Of a stretch of DNA of 64,000 nt, positions 27,061-38,307 are shown one piece after another. Source of the stretch: Phycisphaerae bacterium (lineage in GTDB: Bacteria; Planctomycetota; Phycisphaerae; Phycisphaerales; UBA1924); the NCBI GenBank assembly GCA_016873295.1, contig VGXM01000010.1, positions 1 to 64,000 of the forward strand. Reading direction: 5' to 3'. Each line of letters starts with the position of its first letter. Positions within the stretch are counted from its first letter, which is position 1. A program made the position numbers and the translations under genes. The notes below the pieces were generated by a model, which saw only the letters and a list, made by a program, of their open reading frames with translations, had not been told where the DNA came from and did not search any database.

Positions 27061-27942
27061 ATGGCCGGCGGCCGTCGCACCAAGCCCCTGTTCGACCTCC
27101 TCCCCGAGGCCCTGGGAAAGTCGCCCCCGGAGGGCGTCCACACCGTCCCGCGCGAGTCGGCCACGCTCTCGGAACTCAAGCCCCGCGTGGCGGTGCGCCC
27201 CGTGCCCCAGCCGCAGGCCTCGCCCCACACCCCGGGCGACGCCTGGTCCGCCGCGATGCTCTCCAACGGCACCGTGCGCCTGCGGGCCAACATGCTCTAC
27301 CTGCTCGTCGCGGCCTGGATCCTCTCCCTCCTGGCCGTCTGGCTCGTCGGCAACTGGTGGGGCGCGAAAGGCAAGGAAAGGGAACTCGAGCCCCTCCTCC
27401 AGCGCGGCCCGACCCCCAACGATCCACTCACCCCCAACGTGTCCGCGCCCGGCTCCAACCGCCCCGTCGGCGTGGTCGCTCCTGACGTGACGCCCTCCAA
27501 GCCCGCCGCCAAGCCCATCACCCCCATCGTCCCCGGCCCCACCAACAACCAGCCCGCACTCACAGGCGACCCCTCACAGACTCCGTATATCGTCTCCACG
27601 GGCCGAGCCAGCCGCGATCCGAGGACGCCCGGGCTGAACTACCTGGTCCTGGCGACAGTGCCGGAGGAGGAGGCGGCCCGGGCGGTGCGGTTCCTGTCGG
27701 ACAACGCCTTGAACGCCGTGGGCGTGCCCGCGGCGGAGGTTGATCGGCGCGGCGCGTCGGCGAAGGATTCCCGCTACCGCCTGGTGGTCCTCACCGGGAT
27801 CACCGGGGCGGAGTACCGCGATGCCTCGCCCGTGCGGACCCGCCTGGAGGCGGACGTCCGTCGCCTGGGGCAGACCTGGCAGCAGGACCATCGCGGCTCG
27901 ACGAACTTCGGCAGGCCCGGCTGGGAGAAGTTCCAGCCCTGA
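27061..27942 (+). CDS. Unknown membrane protein with Pro-rich linker and possible SPOR-like end
   Basis: A 293-residue protein. A cytoplasmic N-terminus of about 80 residues is followed by one helix (about 92-112, LYLLVAAWILSLLAVWLVG), a Pro/Thr/Asn-rich linker (about 125-190), and a compact C-terminal domain starting at NYLVLATVPEEEAARAVRFL. The pattern of that domain (strand, helix, then YRLVVLTGITG) resembles SPOR peptidoglycan-binding folds, but I rate that as a guess. The small basic protein gene follows 39 bp downstream. Confidence 0.7.
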   Translation: MAGGRRTKPLFDLLPEALGKSPPEGVHTVPRESATLSELKPRVAVRPVPQPQASPHTPGDAWSAAMLSNGTVRLRANMLYLLVAAWILSLLAVWLVGNWWGAKGKERELEPLLQRGPTPNDPLTPNVSAPGSNRPVGVVAPDVTPSKPAAKPITPIVPGPTNNQPALTGDPSQTPYIVSTGRASRDPRTPGLNYLVLATVPEEEAARAVRFLSDNALNAVGVPAAEVDRRGASAKDSRYRLVVLTGITGAEYRDASPVRTRLEADVRRLGQTWQQDHRGSTNFGRPGWEKFQP

Positions 27943-27981
27943 CCGCCCGGCTCCCCAGGGGGCCGCACCCTGGAGACTGGC

Positions 27982-28143
27982 ATGAGCATCGACCGATCCC
28001 TCAAGAGCGCCGTGAACCTGGGCGGCAAGCGCAGCGTGATGACCCGCGCCGAGCGCATCGCCAAGATGCAGGCCGACAAGAAGTTCGACCCCAAGAAGGA
28101 CAAGGTCCTGGGCATCCCCAAAACCCTCGTCCCCAAGGCCTGA
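27982..28143 (+). CDS. Small basic protein, 53 residues
   Basis: A short lysine-rich protein: MSIDRSLKSAVNLGGKRSVM, then a TRAERIAKMQ helix, DPKKDKVLGIPKTL and VPKA. The S-LK ... R-V-x-T-R-A-E-R ... K-V-L-G-x-P-K pattern matches the 'small basic protein' family of Planctomycetes, Verrucomicrobia and Chlamydiae, whose role is not established but which looks like a nucleic-acid or ribosome-binding protein. A GGAGACTGGC ribosome site precedes the ATG. Confidence 0.8.
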   Translation: MSIDRSLKSAVNLGGKRSVMTRAERIAKMQADKKFDPKKDKVLGIPKTLVPKA

Positions 28144-28174
28144 ACGCCGCTCGCTGCATCCAGGTCCCGCGCCA

Positions 28175-28240
28175 CAACCCCGGGCTCGCGCCCGGGGCTC
28201 GTATCACGACGAGCCCCACGCGCGAGCGTAGGGGGGGGGT
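28175..28240. repeat. REP-like palindrome pair, family B
   Basis: CCCCGGGCTCGCGCCCGGGG followed by CGAGCCCCACGCGCGAGCGT. Same two hairpins as at 26.35 kb in the other order, filling the convergent gap 28144-28298. Confidence 0.6.
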
Positions 28241-28298
28241 GCACGCCCGAGCCCCGATGCGCCGCGGCTCTGAACGGGGATGGCGTCGGTCTGGCGTT

Positions 28299-29513
28299 TC
28301 AGAACTCGCGGGCGCGGATCCCGCCCGTGGTGTGCAGGAACGGCTCGTGCGAGAAGCGATGGAAGGACCACGGCGACCACCCGCCGTCACCGAACGGCGT
28401 CTGCGACGGCTCGGCGCCGCGGTCCACCGACGTGGCGTGACCGTCGACGGCGGCGACAGGGTGCCGAGCGCCGGCGCGGTCGGGGAGCAGCTCGCCGGGG
28501 AAACGCGAGTAGAGAAGGACCTTGGAGGAAGGGAATGACACGCTGGCGGTCCGCGTGGGTTGAAGCTGGGAGGGCGGGAGCAGGCGCGTCTCCAGCGCCC
28601 AGTATTCCGGATGTGCCAGGAAGACGCACGGGTAGAGGATGTAGCCGACGCCGAACCGTGCGCGGCGAAGGGCCGCGGGCGTGCTCGGCGGCGTCCAGAG
28701 GGCCGGCGACAGAGAGCCCGCGTAGTAAGCGTCGCTCAGCGCGACGGGCCACAGGTAGAAGGCCTCGAAGTAGCGGGCGTCAAGGCCCACGCCGCTGGAG
28801 TGGAAGACCGGCGTGGTCGCGCGCGCGGGGTCGGTGAAGTACGGAAACGCGTCGGCGTGGTCCGCGGCATACGCGAGCATCACGGCGCCGTGCTGGCGCA
28901 TGAGCGCGAGCGTCGCGGCGTCGCGCGCTCGATCGCGGGCCCGCGCCAGCGCGGGAATCGCGATCGCGCCCAGGATCACGGCGATCGCGATAACCACAAC
29001 CACCTCGACCAGGGCAAACCCGCCCGCGTCTCGCGCGGGGCGCAATGCCCCCGCCCGGGCGCCCGGTGTACGCCCCTTCGCAAGGTACGCCCCGACCACC
29101 ACCGCCATGATCACGTTACGGGCGATGCCTTGGACCGCCCCGGCATCCAGCACCTTCAAGGCTCCGAAGCAGGAGCATCCCGAGGTGCGCCCGTAGGAAA
29201 CGCTCCACCCTAGGAAGAGGGAGAAGCCCATCAACAGGAGGAGGGCCGCACACGCCATCCGCCGGCGATGCACATTCGCAAACCACAGGCCGCCCACTCC
29301 GACCTCGATCACGGGCAGCGTGACAGCCAAGGCCAGCACGGTACCACGCGGCGCCCCGAGGTTCTGATGGAGATACTCCCAGAATGCGGACAACTCAACG
29401 AGCTTGGCAATCCCGGCTAGCACAAGAAGCGCCATGACCACGCCACAGAACACCGCGCTGATGCGCGCCGGCGCGCGCACGCCCTTCGGCAGGTTCCTCG
29501 TTCCGGCGTTCAT
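28299..29513 (-). CDS. MauE-like redox membrane domain fused to type IV pseudopilin (cassette copy 1, gene 3)
   Basis: A 404-residue fusion. Residues 15-150 form a four-helix MauE/DoxX-like domain with the conserved SGCSCFG motif after helix 3. After a basic linker, GGFALVEVVVVIAIAVILGA is a class III prepilin signal (cleavage before Phe, Glu at +5) followed by a pilin helix. The rest (about residues 200-404) is a globular domain of the kind that planctomycete pseudopilins carry. MauE proteins act with periplasmic thiol oxidoreductases in methylamine dehydrogenase maturation; fusion to a pilin is not something I know from characterised systems. It starts 3 bp after the cysteine-rich gene's stop, so it is co-transcribed. 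Confidence 0.85.
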   Translation of the reverse strand: MNAGTRNLPKGVRAPARISAVFCGVVMALLVLAGIAKLVELSAFWEYLHQNLGAPRGTVLALAVTLPVIEVGVGGLWFANVHRRRMACAALLLLMGFSLFLGWSVSYGRTSGCSCFGALKVLDAGAVQGIARNVIMAVVVGAYLAKGRTPGARAGALRPARDAGGFALVEVVVVIAIAVILGAIAIPALARARDRARDAATLALMRQHGAVMLAYAADHADAFPYFTDPARATTPVFHSSGVGLDARYFEAFYLWPVALSDAYYAGSLSPALWTPPSTPAALRRARFGVGYILYPCVFLAHPEYWALETRLLPPSQLQPTRTASVSFPSSKVLLYSRFPGELLPDRAGARHPVAAVDGHATSVDRGAEPSQTPFGDGGWSPWSFHRFSHEPFLHTTGGIRAREF

Positions 29514-29516
29514 GGG

Positions 29517-29917
29517 CTATCCCTTGGGATCGCAGTGATTACCGATCTCCTGCGACGGCGCGCCCCAGTTCGAGGAGAAGATGTTGGTTGTGATGCACTC
29601 GTCGTTGGCGTTGCAATAACGAAAGCGCCACTTGCACTCGCACTCTGGATAGATGGCCTCGGAGTCGTCCTTGCCCTCCCACGGGCCGAAACTGGCATGG
29701 GTCACTAACGGGTTGTTGACGATCGTGTCTGGGCAGAGCGCTTCGCCGCACACCCGATCGAGGTAGGGGCGAGGCCCGCCGCCGAGGATGTCACAGCAGG
29801 GTTTGGTGAAGTTCTTCCAGCAGTTGATCACGCCGGCGCTCACCGCAGCGCCGGACAGGGCCACCCATCCGACCGCCAAGAGGGCATGTACGGGCCTGTG
29901 GTTCGACGGGCGTGTCC

Positions 29918-29921
<4 letters not shown>
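29517..29921 (-). CDS. Secreted cysteine-rich small protein (cassette copy 1, gene 2)
   Basis: A 134-residue protein. The N-terminus (HALLAVGWVALSGAAVSAG) is a signal peptide; the mature part of about 100 residues begins at VINCWKNFTKPCCDILGGG and has ten cysteines, including CC and CEC patterns. An even cysteine count in an exported protein points to disulfide bonds. The start codon overlaps the stop of gene 1 by 4 bp (ATGA). Its equivalent in copy 2 also begins its mature part with Cys-Trp but shows little further identity. I do not recognise a family. Confidence 0.8.
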
Positions 29922-32329
<2,408 letters not shown>

Positions 32330-32516
32330 CAATCAAGACAGTCGCTCCCCCCTACCTGTCAAGGCAGTTGTGATTAGGAGACAGAATTGTGGAGAACTTG
32401 TTGAAAACCGATCGACGGGTCTCCAATGGCCTCGGGGGGAGTGTCGACGCCCGCGAGGTGCTGCTTACCCCTGACCGATTGGCAACACCGCTTCGGCGGC
32501 GCCATCATGCCCGGAT
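32330..32516. other. IS right end and displaced upstream region of cassette copy 1
   Basis: Positions 32330-32357 are the IS110 right end. From 32358 the sequence resembles the region upstream of cassette copy 2 (35374-35438), so it is the part of copy 1's leader region pushed away by the insertion. Nothing coding is convincing between here and the end of the next gene. Confidence 0.55.
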
Positions 32517-33691
32517 TCATCGGTCTCTGCCGCGCAGCCCGCCGACGGTGTGCAGCCCGGCGGGGATGTCGAACGGGTGGGCCGAGCCGCGATAGAACAG
32601 CTCTCCGCTCTCCACGCCCGGCCGGATCATGCCGAGGCGGCGGTTGGTCGCGGAGCTGTCGCCCCAGGCAATCGGGAACGGGGTCCGGCTCGACAGACTC
32701 ATGACGCCGTTCGGGCTATTCTTGTCTGCGAATAGCACGGCGTAGATGGAGATCACGATCGCCTTGTGGGAGGGGAAGGTGACTTCGTGCGTCCACGTCT
32801 CGCGGAACTGGTTCTCGCCGGTGCGCAGGCGGAGATCCCAGAACTCCGGGGCGGCGAAGAGCGTGCAACTGAGCGAGAAGTGGTGTTGGTTCAAGCCCAC
32901 AGGGGAGATGAAGGCGGGATAGGCCCGCCCGCCGAGGTAGGCGTCGGCCAGCGCGAAGTTCCACGTTGTGTGCGAGTCGAAGTACCGGTCGAAGACGCGC
33001 TCGCCCCCCCCGTAGGCAACGCGATGGGGCGGGTTGCGGGGGTCGGCGAAGGCGGGGTGGCTTCCCCTCCAGTCGTTCGCGTAGACGCCGAGGATCTGGG
33101 AGGTGGAGCGGAGGTTGGCGAGTGTGGCGGAGGACCGGGCTGATTCGCGTGCCGCGTGCAGCGCCGGCACGCTCAGGGCCACGATCACGCCCACGATCAG
33201 GATCACCAGGAGCGTCTCGATGAGCGTGAAGCCGCGCGGCTCGGCCACCTGTGACGCAACCCTCCCTTCCCGTGGTGCGCCCACACGCTCCAGCGCCAGG
33301 CCGAGCAACAGCAGCGAGAGAAGGCCCAGACTCCGGGCAAGTGAGTGGGTCGTCCCCGCCATGCGCTCGAGGTAAGCGTCGACCAACCCAAAGCAGCCGC
33401 AATCGGGGCGTTTGCCGAGCCGGAGCGTGACGCCCATCGCGCCCACGAACGACCCGTACGGCGCCAACCGACCCACGCTGCCCGGCTTCGCCTCACGCCG
33501 AGGACCCAGGCACCACCGCTCAACATCTCGCCGACTGGGATCGCGAGGGCAAGCGCAATGGCCAGCACGCCCTTGAAGCCCAGATCGTCGAGCGACTGCG
33601 CGAACGCCGGGGCATCAAGCAGCTTGACCGCCCCGGCGAGAGCGAGCAGCCCCATGGGACCAGGCACCAGAATCGCCCCCAACCGGGTCAT
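32517..33691 (-). pseudogene. MauE-like / pseudopilin fusion, frameshifted (cassette copy 2, gene 3)
   Basis: Two overlapping frames together make the same fusion as the gene at 28299. The frame starting at 33691 (ATG, with GGAGTGTCGT before it) gives the first MauE helices up to GGAWVLGVRRSRAAWVG. The second frame supplies LAPYGSFVGAMGVTLRLG, the KRPDCGCFG motif, the last MauE helix, the prepilin signal RGFTLIETLLVILIVGVI and the globular pilin domain to the stop at 32517. The switch lies near 33460-33490 and equals a 1-nt loss. It could be a real mutation, a sequencing or assembly error, or a programmed shift; I see no classic slippery heptamer. Confidence 0.75.
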
Positions 33692-33700
33692 ACGACACTC

Positions 33701-34141
33701 CTACGCTCGCCCAGTGGGCCCGCCCACCCGCGCAGAGGCGGGCCCCTCGCCTCGCACTATTGTCCCCCCTCCCACGCAGAATGCCCCCTTCGGAACGGTG
33801 TTCACGCATGTGACGATCACTGGGTTGCGATCAATGCAGGCGCCAAGGGTGGCCCCACAGCTCCGGAACGTCGTAGTGCAAGTACCGGCTGTGATGGTCT
33901 GGTGGTTCACTTGTCCCCATTGACCGGTCGCGGCGGGCTTCACGCCGACCACTGAGTAACTGGGGCCACTGGATGTCTGCTCGCTTGTGAACAGCTGCTC
34001 GTCGGCGTAGCAGTCGATGTGGTGCGTCGCGCCACAGGTCGCGCCGGGCCCCTGTACCCAGCAGGTTCCCCCAAATGCGGCCCCGGCCCCGATCGCCACG
34101 ACCGCCAGCCTTGTCCAGGACTGAGTGCCGTCTCGGCTCAT
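33701..34141 (-). CDS. Secreted cysteine-rich small protein (cassette copy 2, gene 2)
   Basis: A 146-residue protein. A signal peptide (WTRLAVVAIGAGAAFGG) is followed by a mature part of about 120 residues that begins TCWVQGPGATCGATHHIDC and has eight cysteines in all, ending in a Gly/Arg/Ala tail. It occupies the same operon position as the ten-cysteine protein at 29517, and both mature parts start with Cys-Trp, but otherwise they share little. Gene 1 stops 26 bp before and gene 3 starts 9 bp after. Family not recognised. Confidence 0.78.
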   Translation of the reverse strand: MSRDGTQSWTRLAVVAIGAGAAFGGTCWVQGPGATCGATHHIDCYADEQLFTSEQTSSGPSYSVVGVKPAATGQWGQVNHQTITAGTCTTTFRSCGATLGACIDRNPVIVTCVNTVPKGAFCVGGGTIVRGEGPASARVGGPTGRA

Positions 34142-34167
34142 GCCCGTCTCTTTGTGTTGCACACCGC

Positions 34168-35349
34168 CTACTTCCTGCCTGCGGCCGCTCGGCCCTTGCG
34201 GCGCAGGCGCCAGATCGCCAAGAGGGCGACGCAGCCCCCCAGCGCGACCCAGCCCGCGATCCTGAGCGCCCGCGTGCGGTCCACGGGCTTGGTGGTCGCG
34301 ATCGTCGTGGTCTTCCAGTTCCCTTCCGCGTCGCGCTCGCGAAGCGTCCCGCGCTTGAAGTCGGCCACCCTCGTGATGTCCACCGGGCCCCGCACGCCAT
34401 CGGGCCGGCCCGGCTCGGGCGTCCGAACAACCGCCGCAAACCCGCCCGCCGGGAGCGGATCAAAGGACTCGACCACATACGAGCGGGTGACGCGACCGTC
34501 GCCGCCCAACTCGTCGGCCCGCCCGGCGTGCCACAGCCCCGAGGCGTCGTGCCGCTTCCATTCCTTGAACAACGTCTTGGACCCCACGTATTCGGGGCGA
34601 TAGACATTGACCTCGGTGGTCATGACCCGCACCAAGCCCCGACCGGCGGCGGCGTCCCAGTCGCCCTCGTAGTGCAGCACGTACGTCGGTTCGGCAACCC
34701 CCGCCTTGTACCTCTCGGCCCTGAACGACCATCGGTTCCCCTGCACCGACACCGGGCCCGGCCTTACCTCGCTGACGCGACCGAGCGAGAAGCCCCCGAA
34801 GAGCAGAAGCCCAACCTGGGGCATGAAGACGCGCTCGTCGTTTCTGACATCCTCGTTCGAGCCGTCCTCCCGCAGCCGGCGGCGGTCGTATTGGCTGAGC
34901 GACTTGGCCTTTCCTTCCAGGCCCAGATCCACCATCCGCCAAGCCGCTCGCTCCGTCAGCACGCTGTCCGAGGCGTACCCGCTCCGCACCCACTCGGTGC
35001 TGTACCTCCAGCGTCCGTCGCCGTCGCCGAACAGCCGGCACCGCTGGACCTCCGGCTTCCCTGTCCGACGGCGCTCCGTCTCGATCTCCAGCTCATGACG
35101 GTCCGGGTGCTCGGGCCGCCCGGCCACCCGGCGCTTCAGGTCCTCAAACTCCGCCTCGGTGATGTAAGACGGCCGCTCGTCGCGCCACACAATCGAATAG
35201 GCGCCCAGAGATGGAGTCGGCGTCGCCCGCGCCCACTCCGCGTCGCGCCAAGCCTCAACAGTCTTGGCGACCAGTTGTGCCGGCGCAGGCACCGCCCCCC
35301 CTCCCATCAGGACACCCGCCACCATGCAGATCGACCCCACGATCCTCAT
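34168..35349 (-). CDS. Envelope protein with signal peptide and C-terminal anchor (cassette copy 2, gene 1)
   Basis: A 393-residue protein. It has a signal peptide (MRIVGSICMVAGVLMGGGAVP), an exported region, one C-terminal helix (about 363-382) and a basic RRKGRAAAGRK end. Shared with the paralogue at 29918: the MRIV start, an h-x-IVW motif (GAYSIVW), GRPEHPDR, ITRVADFKRG, and the final R-A-L ... GW-h anchor. The middle has strand-rich segments (RWSFRAERYK, TYVLHYEGDWD). It heads the second cassette. Role unknown. Confidence 0.82.
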   Translation of the reverse strand: MRIVGSICMVAGVLMGGGAVPAPAQLVAKTVEAWRDAEWARATPTPSLGAYSIVWRDERPSYITEAEFEDLKRRVAGRPEHPDRHELEIETERRRTGKPEVQRCRLFGDGDGRWRYSTEWVRSGYASDSVLTERAAWRMVDLGLEGKAKSLSQYDRRRLREDGSNEDVRNDERVFMPQVGLLLFGGFSLGRVSEVRPGPVSVQGNRWSFRAERYKAGVAEPTYVLHYEGDWDAAAGRGLVRVMTTEVNVYRPEYVGSKTLFKEWKRHDASGLWHAGRADELGGDGRVTRSYVVESFDPLPAGGFAAVVRTPEPGRPDGVRGPVDITRVADFKRGTLRERDAEGNWKTTTIATTKPVDRTRALRIAGWVALGGCVALLAIWRLRRKGRAAAGRK

Positions 35350-35356
35350 GCGATGC

Positions 35357-35362
35357 AGTCTA
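35357..35362 (-). promoter_or_regulatory. TAGACT box before cassette copy 2
   Basis: On the minus strand an eight-G run and TAGACTG lie 7 nt before the ATG at 35349. A TTGACA hexamer lies 10 nt upstream of the box, too close for a normal sigma70 pair. The arrangement is shared with copy 1. Confidence 0.5.
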
Positions 35363-35510
35363 CCCCCCCCGTTGTCAACCCTCGAATGGGAAAGGCGCCA
35401 ATTGCGTGGACAGACGGTGGAAAGCCAACCGCCGGGTCCGGTGAAGCCTGTATGGCTCACAACAGCCCGGGCGGGCGCGGAACGTGACTCGTGATCGTGA
35501 TTGGAATCGC

Positions 35511-35541
35511 GACGAGGCCCACGCTCGCGCGTGGGGCTCGT
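35511..35541. repeat. REP-like palindrome, family B
   Basis: CGAGGCCCACGCTCGCGCGT followed by GGGGCTCG; one hairpin of the family B pair, in the gap between divergent genes. Confidence 0.55.
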
Positions 35542-35607
35542 GCCGCGGCACCCCGCAGGGGGCACGGCGCGCCCCCGCGTACCATCCCCCGGCTTCCGGA
35601 GGATCCG

Positions 35608-36912
35608 ATGACCGCCAGACCCGCCGACGGCTTCGACCGATACGAACGCTTCTACACTCGCGACCCCGCCATTGTCGTGGAGTGGCACGACGACCGCACC
35701 AGCGCCCGCGGGTGGCTGTGCATGAACTCGCTGCGGGGCGGGGCGGCGGGGGGCGGCACGCGCATGCGGGCCGGCGGCACCCGCGAGGAGGCCGTCTTCC
35801 TCGCCAAGACCATGGAGGTCAAGTTCCGCGTCTGCGGGCCCGACATCGGCGGCGGCAAGTCCGTCATCGACTTCGACCACCGCGCCCACCCCGACCAGAA
35901 GCAGGGCGTCCTCGAACGCTGGTATAGGCACGTCGGGCCCTACCTCAAGGCCTGCTACGGCACGGGCGGCGACGTGGGCGTCGACGAGCTCGAGGCCGCC
36001 CGCATCACCGAACGCATCGTCGGCATCGCCCACGTCCAGGAGGGCATCGCCCGCGGGCACTACTCGGCCCACCCCGACGCCGAGCCCGTCGAGGCCAAGG
36101 TCGCCCGCCTCCGACCCGGCACCGAGGCCCGGGCCGTGCTCCCCGACCTGCCCGGCCCGCGCGAGGGGGCGTGGGTGGCGGCGGACGTGGCGACGGGCTT
36201 CGGCGTCGTGCGCGCCATCGAGCGCCTGTACGCCCAGCAGGGCAGGCCCCTCGCCGGGCAGCGGGCCGTGATCGAGGGCTTCGGGGCGGTCGGGGCGTTC
36301 GCGGCGTACTACCTGGGCAGGCTGGGCGTGCGGATCGTCGGGGCCTCGAGCGCCGGGCCCTCGCACAAGGTCCGCGTGCTCACCAGCGGGCGCGGGCTCG
36401 ACCTGGCCGAGGTCAACCAGGTGATCCAGCGGCGCGACGGTACGACGCTGCCCACCGCGGTCGCCGGGTGCGAGGTCGTCGACTCGACCACGGGCGACGA
36501 GCTCTTCAACGTGGACGCCGACATCTTCGTGCCCGCGGGCCCCTCGCACACGATCACCGAGGAGCGTGCGCGGTTGCTGGGCGAGGCGGGCGTCCGGGTG
36601 GTCTCGTGCGGGGCGAACAACCCCTTCTGGGCCGACCCCGCGCGGGGCGGACTGCGCCAGTGGGTGGCGGACATGCTCGCCATCCAGCGCCGGGCCGACC
36701 CCGCGATCGCGTTCATCCCCGACTTCATCGCCAACTGCGGCATGGCCCGGGCCTTCGCCTACCTCATGGAAAAGGGCGCGACGATCGAGACCGACGCGAT
36801 CCTGCGCGACATCGCCGCCAAGATCGACGCGGGGATGGACCGGCTGCTCAGGGGCTGGTCGGGCCCGGGCGGTCTGCTCGAGCGGGGCTACTCGATCTTC
36901 GTGCCGGACTGA
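35608..36912 (+). CDS. Glu/Leu/Phe/Val dehydrogenase family protein
   Basis: A 434-residue NAD(P)-dependent amino acid dehydrogenase, which interconverts an amino acid and its 2-oxo acid with ammonia. The substrate region has the conserved glycine-rich lysine motif FRVCGPDIGGGKSVIDFD with the catalytic Lys, and GTGGDVGVDE carries the active-site Asp. The Rossmann domain shows RAVIEGFGAVGAFAAYYL, and SCGANNPFW is present. Sequence style is closer to leucine/valine dehydrogenases than to hexameric GDH, but the substrate cannot be fixed by eye. Start 35608 has a GGAGGATCC ribosome site; a longer frame upstream runs through a REP-like repeat. Confidence 0.88.
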   Translation: MTARPADGFDRYERFYTRDPAIVVEWHDDRTSARGWLCMNSLRGGAAGGGTRMRAGGTREEAVFLAKTMEVKFRVCGPDIGGGKSVIDFDHRAHPDQKQGVLERWYRHVGPYLKACYGTGGDVGVDELEAARITERIVGIAHVQEGIARGHYSAHPDAEPVEAKVARLRPGTEARAVLPDLPGPREGAWVAADVATGFGVVRAIERLYAQQGRPLAGQRAVIEGFGAVGAFAAYYLGRLGVRIVGASSAGPSHKVRVLTSGRGLDLAEVNQVIQRRDGTTLPTAVAGCEVVDSTTGDELFNVDADIFVPAGPSHTITEERARLLGEAGVRVVSCGANNPFWADPARGGLRQWVADMLAIQRRADPAIAFIPDFIANCGMARAFAYLMEKGATIETDAILRDIAAKIDAGMDRLLRGWSGPGGLLERGYSIFVPD

Positions 36913-36970
36913 GCCCCGGCGAGGCCGGCGGGCGGCATGCTCCCCGCCCCGAGGAAGCACGCCACCCCGG

Positions 36971-38251
36971 TCAGGCGCGGCGTTTGGGCTTGGGCTCGAA
37001 GGGGGCGCCGGCGGGGGTGTAGTGGGCGGTGGCGAGCGCGACCATGAGGCGGACGCCCATGGGGAGGGCGTCGTCGTTGAAGTCGAAGTCGGGCTGGTGG
37101 AGGCCGGGCATCCGCTCGACGCCGTCGGGCTTGAGGCCCAGGAAGAAGAAGCAGGCGGGGACGTGCTGCCCGTAGAAGGCGAAGTCTTCGCCGCCCATGG
37201 TGGGGGCGTCGAGGGTGACCACCTTGGCGCCGCCGATCGTCGCCCGGGCCACGTCGAAGAAGTGGGCCGTGAGCCCCGGATCGTTGGCGGTGACCGGGAA
37301 GTTCTCGACGTAGTCGATCTGCGCCGAGCACCCGCAGGCCCGGGCCGTGCCCTCGACGACCTCGAAGAAGCGCTGCCGGGCCAGGGCGCGGTTGGCGGGC
37401 GTGAGCGTGCGCACGGTGCCGACGAGGGTGACCTCGCCGGGGATGATGTTGTTGGCGGTGCCGCCCTGAATCTGCCCGACCGTGACCACCACGCTGTCGA
37501 GCGGGCCCACGTTGCGCGAGGCGACCTGCTGGAGGGCGGTGACGCAGTGGGCCGCGGCGAGCACGGGGTCGCGCCCCTGGTGCGGGTAGGCGCCGTGGGC
37601 CTGCACGCCCTCCACCTTCACGATGAAGTCGTCGACGCTGGCCATCAGCGCCCCGGGCTTGGTGGCGACGGAGCCCAGCGGAACGTTGGGCCACCCGTGC
37701 AGCCCGAAGATGCGCCCCACGGGATTGCCCAGCCCTCCCTCGGCCTCGCCCCGCAGCACGCCCTGCCGGCACATGATGTTGGCACCTCCGCCGCCCTCCT
37801 CCGCGGGCTGGAAGATGAGCAGCACGGGGTTGGGGCGTTCGTCCAGGCGGACCAGGGCGCGGGCGGCCCCGACCAGCACGGCCATGTGCCCGTCGTGCCC
37901 GCAGGCGTGCATCAGGCCCTCGGTCTTCGAGGCCCAGGGCTTGCCGGTCCGCTCGACGATGGGGAGCGCGTCCATGTCGCCGCGGAGGGCCACGGCGGGC
38001 CGGGCGGCGCCCTCGGCGTCGGTCGCGGGGATGTAGGCGACCACGCCCGTGCCCCGGCACAGCCCGGTCCGCACGCCGATGCCCAGGGCGCGGAGCTCCT
38101 CGGCGACGATCTCGGCCGTGCGCGACTCCTCGAACTGCAGCTCGGGGGCCGCGTGCAGCCGGCGACGCAGATCGACGATGTGGGTGAGTTCGCTCTGGAT
38201 CACGTCCCGCACCCGGTCCTGTGCGCGGGCCTCGATGGCGTGAGAGGACAT
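36971..38251 (-). CDS. M20 family metallo-amidohydrolase
   Basis: A 426-residue peptidase/amidohydrolase of the M20 group (hippurate hydrolase or N-acyl amino acid amidohydrolase type). Metal-site motifs are intact: ALRGDMDALPI, LMHACGHDGHMAVLVG, IFQPAEEGGGGA (catalytic Glu pair), and the late His in GGEDFAFYGQHVP. A dimerisation domain sits at about residues 200-320 (VQAHGAYPHQGRDP). The true substrate is unknown. Start 38251 (MSSHAIEA). It lies 56 bp from the HD-GYP gene on the same strand. Confidence 0.92.
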   Translation of the reverse strand: MSSHAIEARAQDRVRDVIQSELTHIVDLRRRLHAAPELQFEESRTAEIVAEELRALGIGVRTGLCRGTGVVAYIPATDAEGAARPAVALRGDMDALPIVERTGKPWASKTEGLMHACGHDGHMAVLVGAARALVRLDERPNPVLLIFQPAEEGGGGANIMCRQGVLRGEAEGGLGNPVGRIFGLHGWPNVPLGSVATKPGALMASVDDFIVKVEGVQAHGAYPHQGRDPVLAAAHCVTALQQVASRNVGPLDSVVVTVGQIQGGTANNIIPGEVTLVGTVRTLTPANRALARQRFFEVVEGTARACGCSAQIDYVENFPVTANDPGLTAHFFDVARATIGGAKVVTLDAPTMGGEDFAFYGQHVPACFFFLGLKPDGVERMPGLHQPDFDFNDDALPMGVRLMVALATAHYTPAGAPFEPKPKRRA

Positions 38252-38307
38252 GGGCCCAACGGTATGGGCCCCGCGGACCGGGCGTGTTCGGGTCGACCCG
38301 AACCGCC

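Noticed and set aside
32389-32595. Small plus-strand reading frame next to the IS110 element
   Set aside because: It runs into the end of the minus-strand pilin gene, and its upstream half aligns with the noncoding leader of cassette copy 2.
33460-33490. Programmed -1 frameshift in the MauE-pilin gene
   Set aside because: There is no X-XXY-YYZ slippery sequence or clear downstream pseudoknot, so mutation or read error is preferred, though not proven.
35362-35380. TTGACA upstream of TAGACT at copy 2 as a standard sigma70 promoter
   Set aside because: The spacer is only 10 nt, and the matching hexamer in copy 1 was moved away by the IS element. I keep only the TAGACT box.
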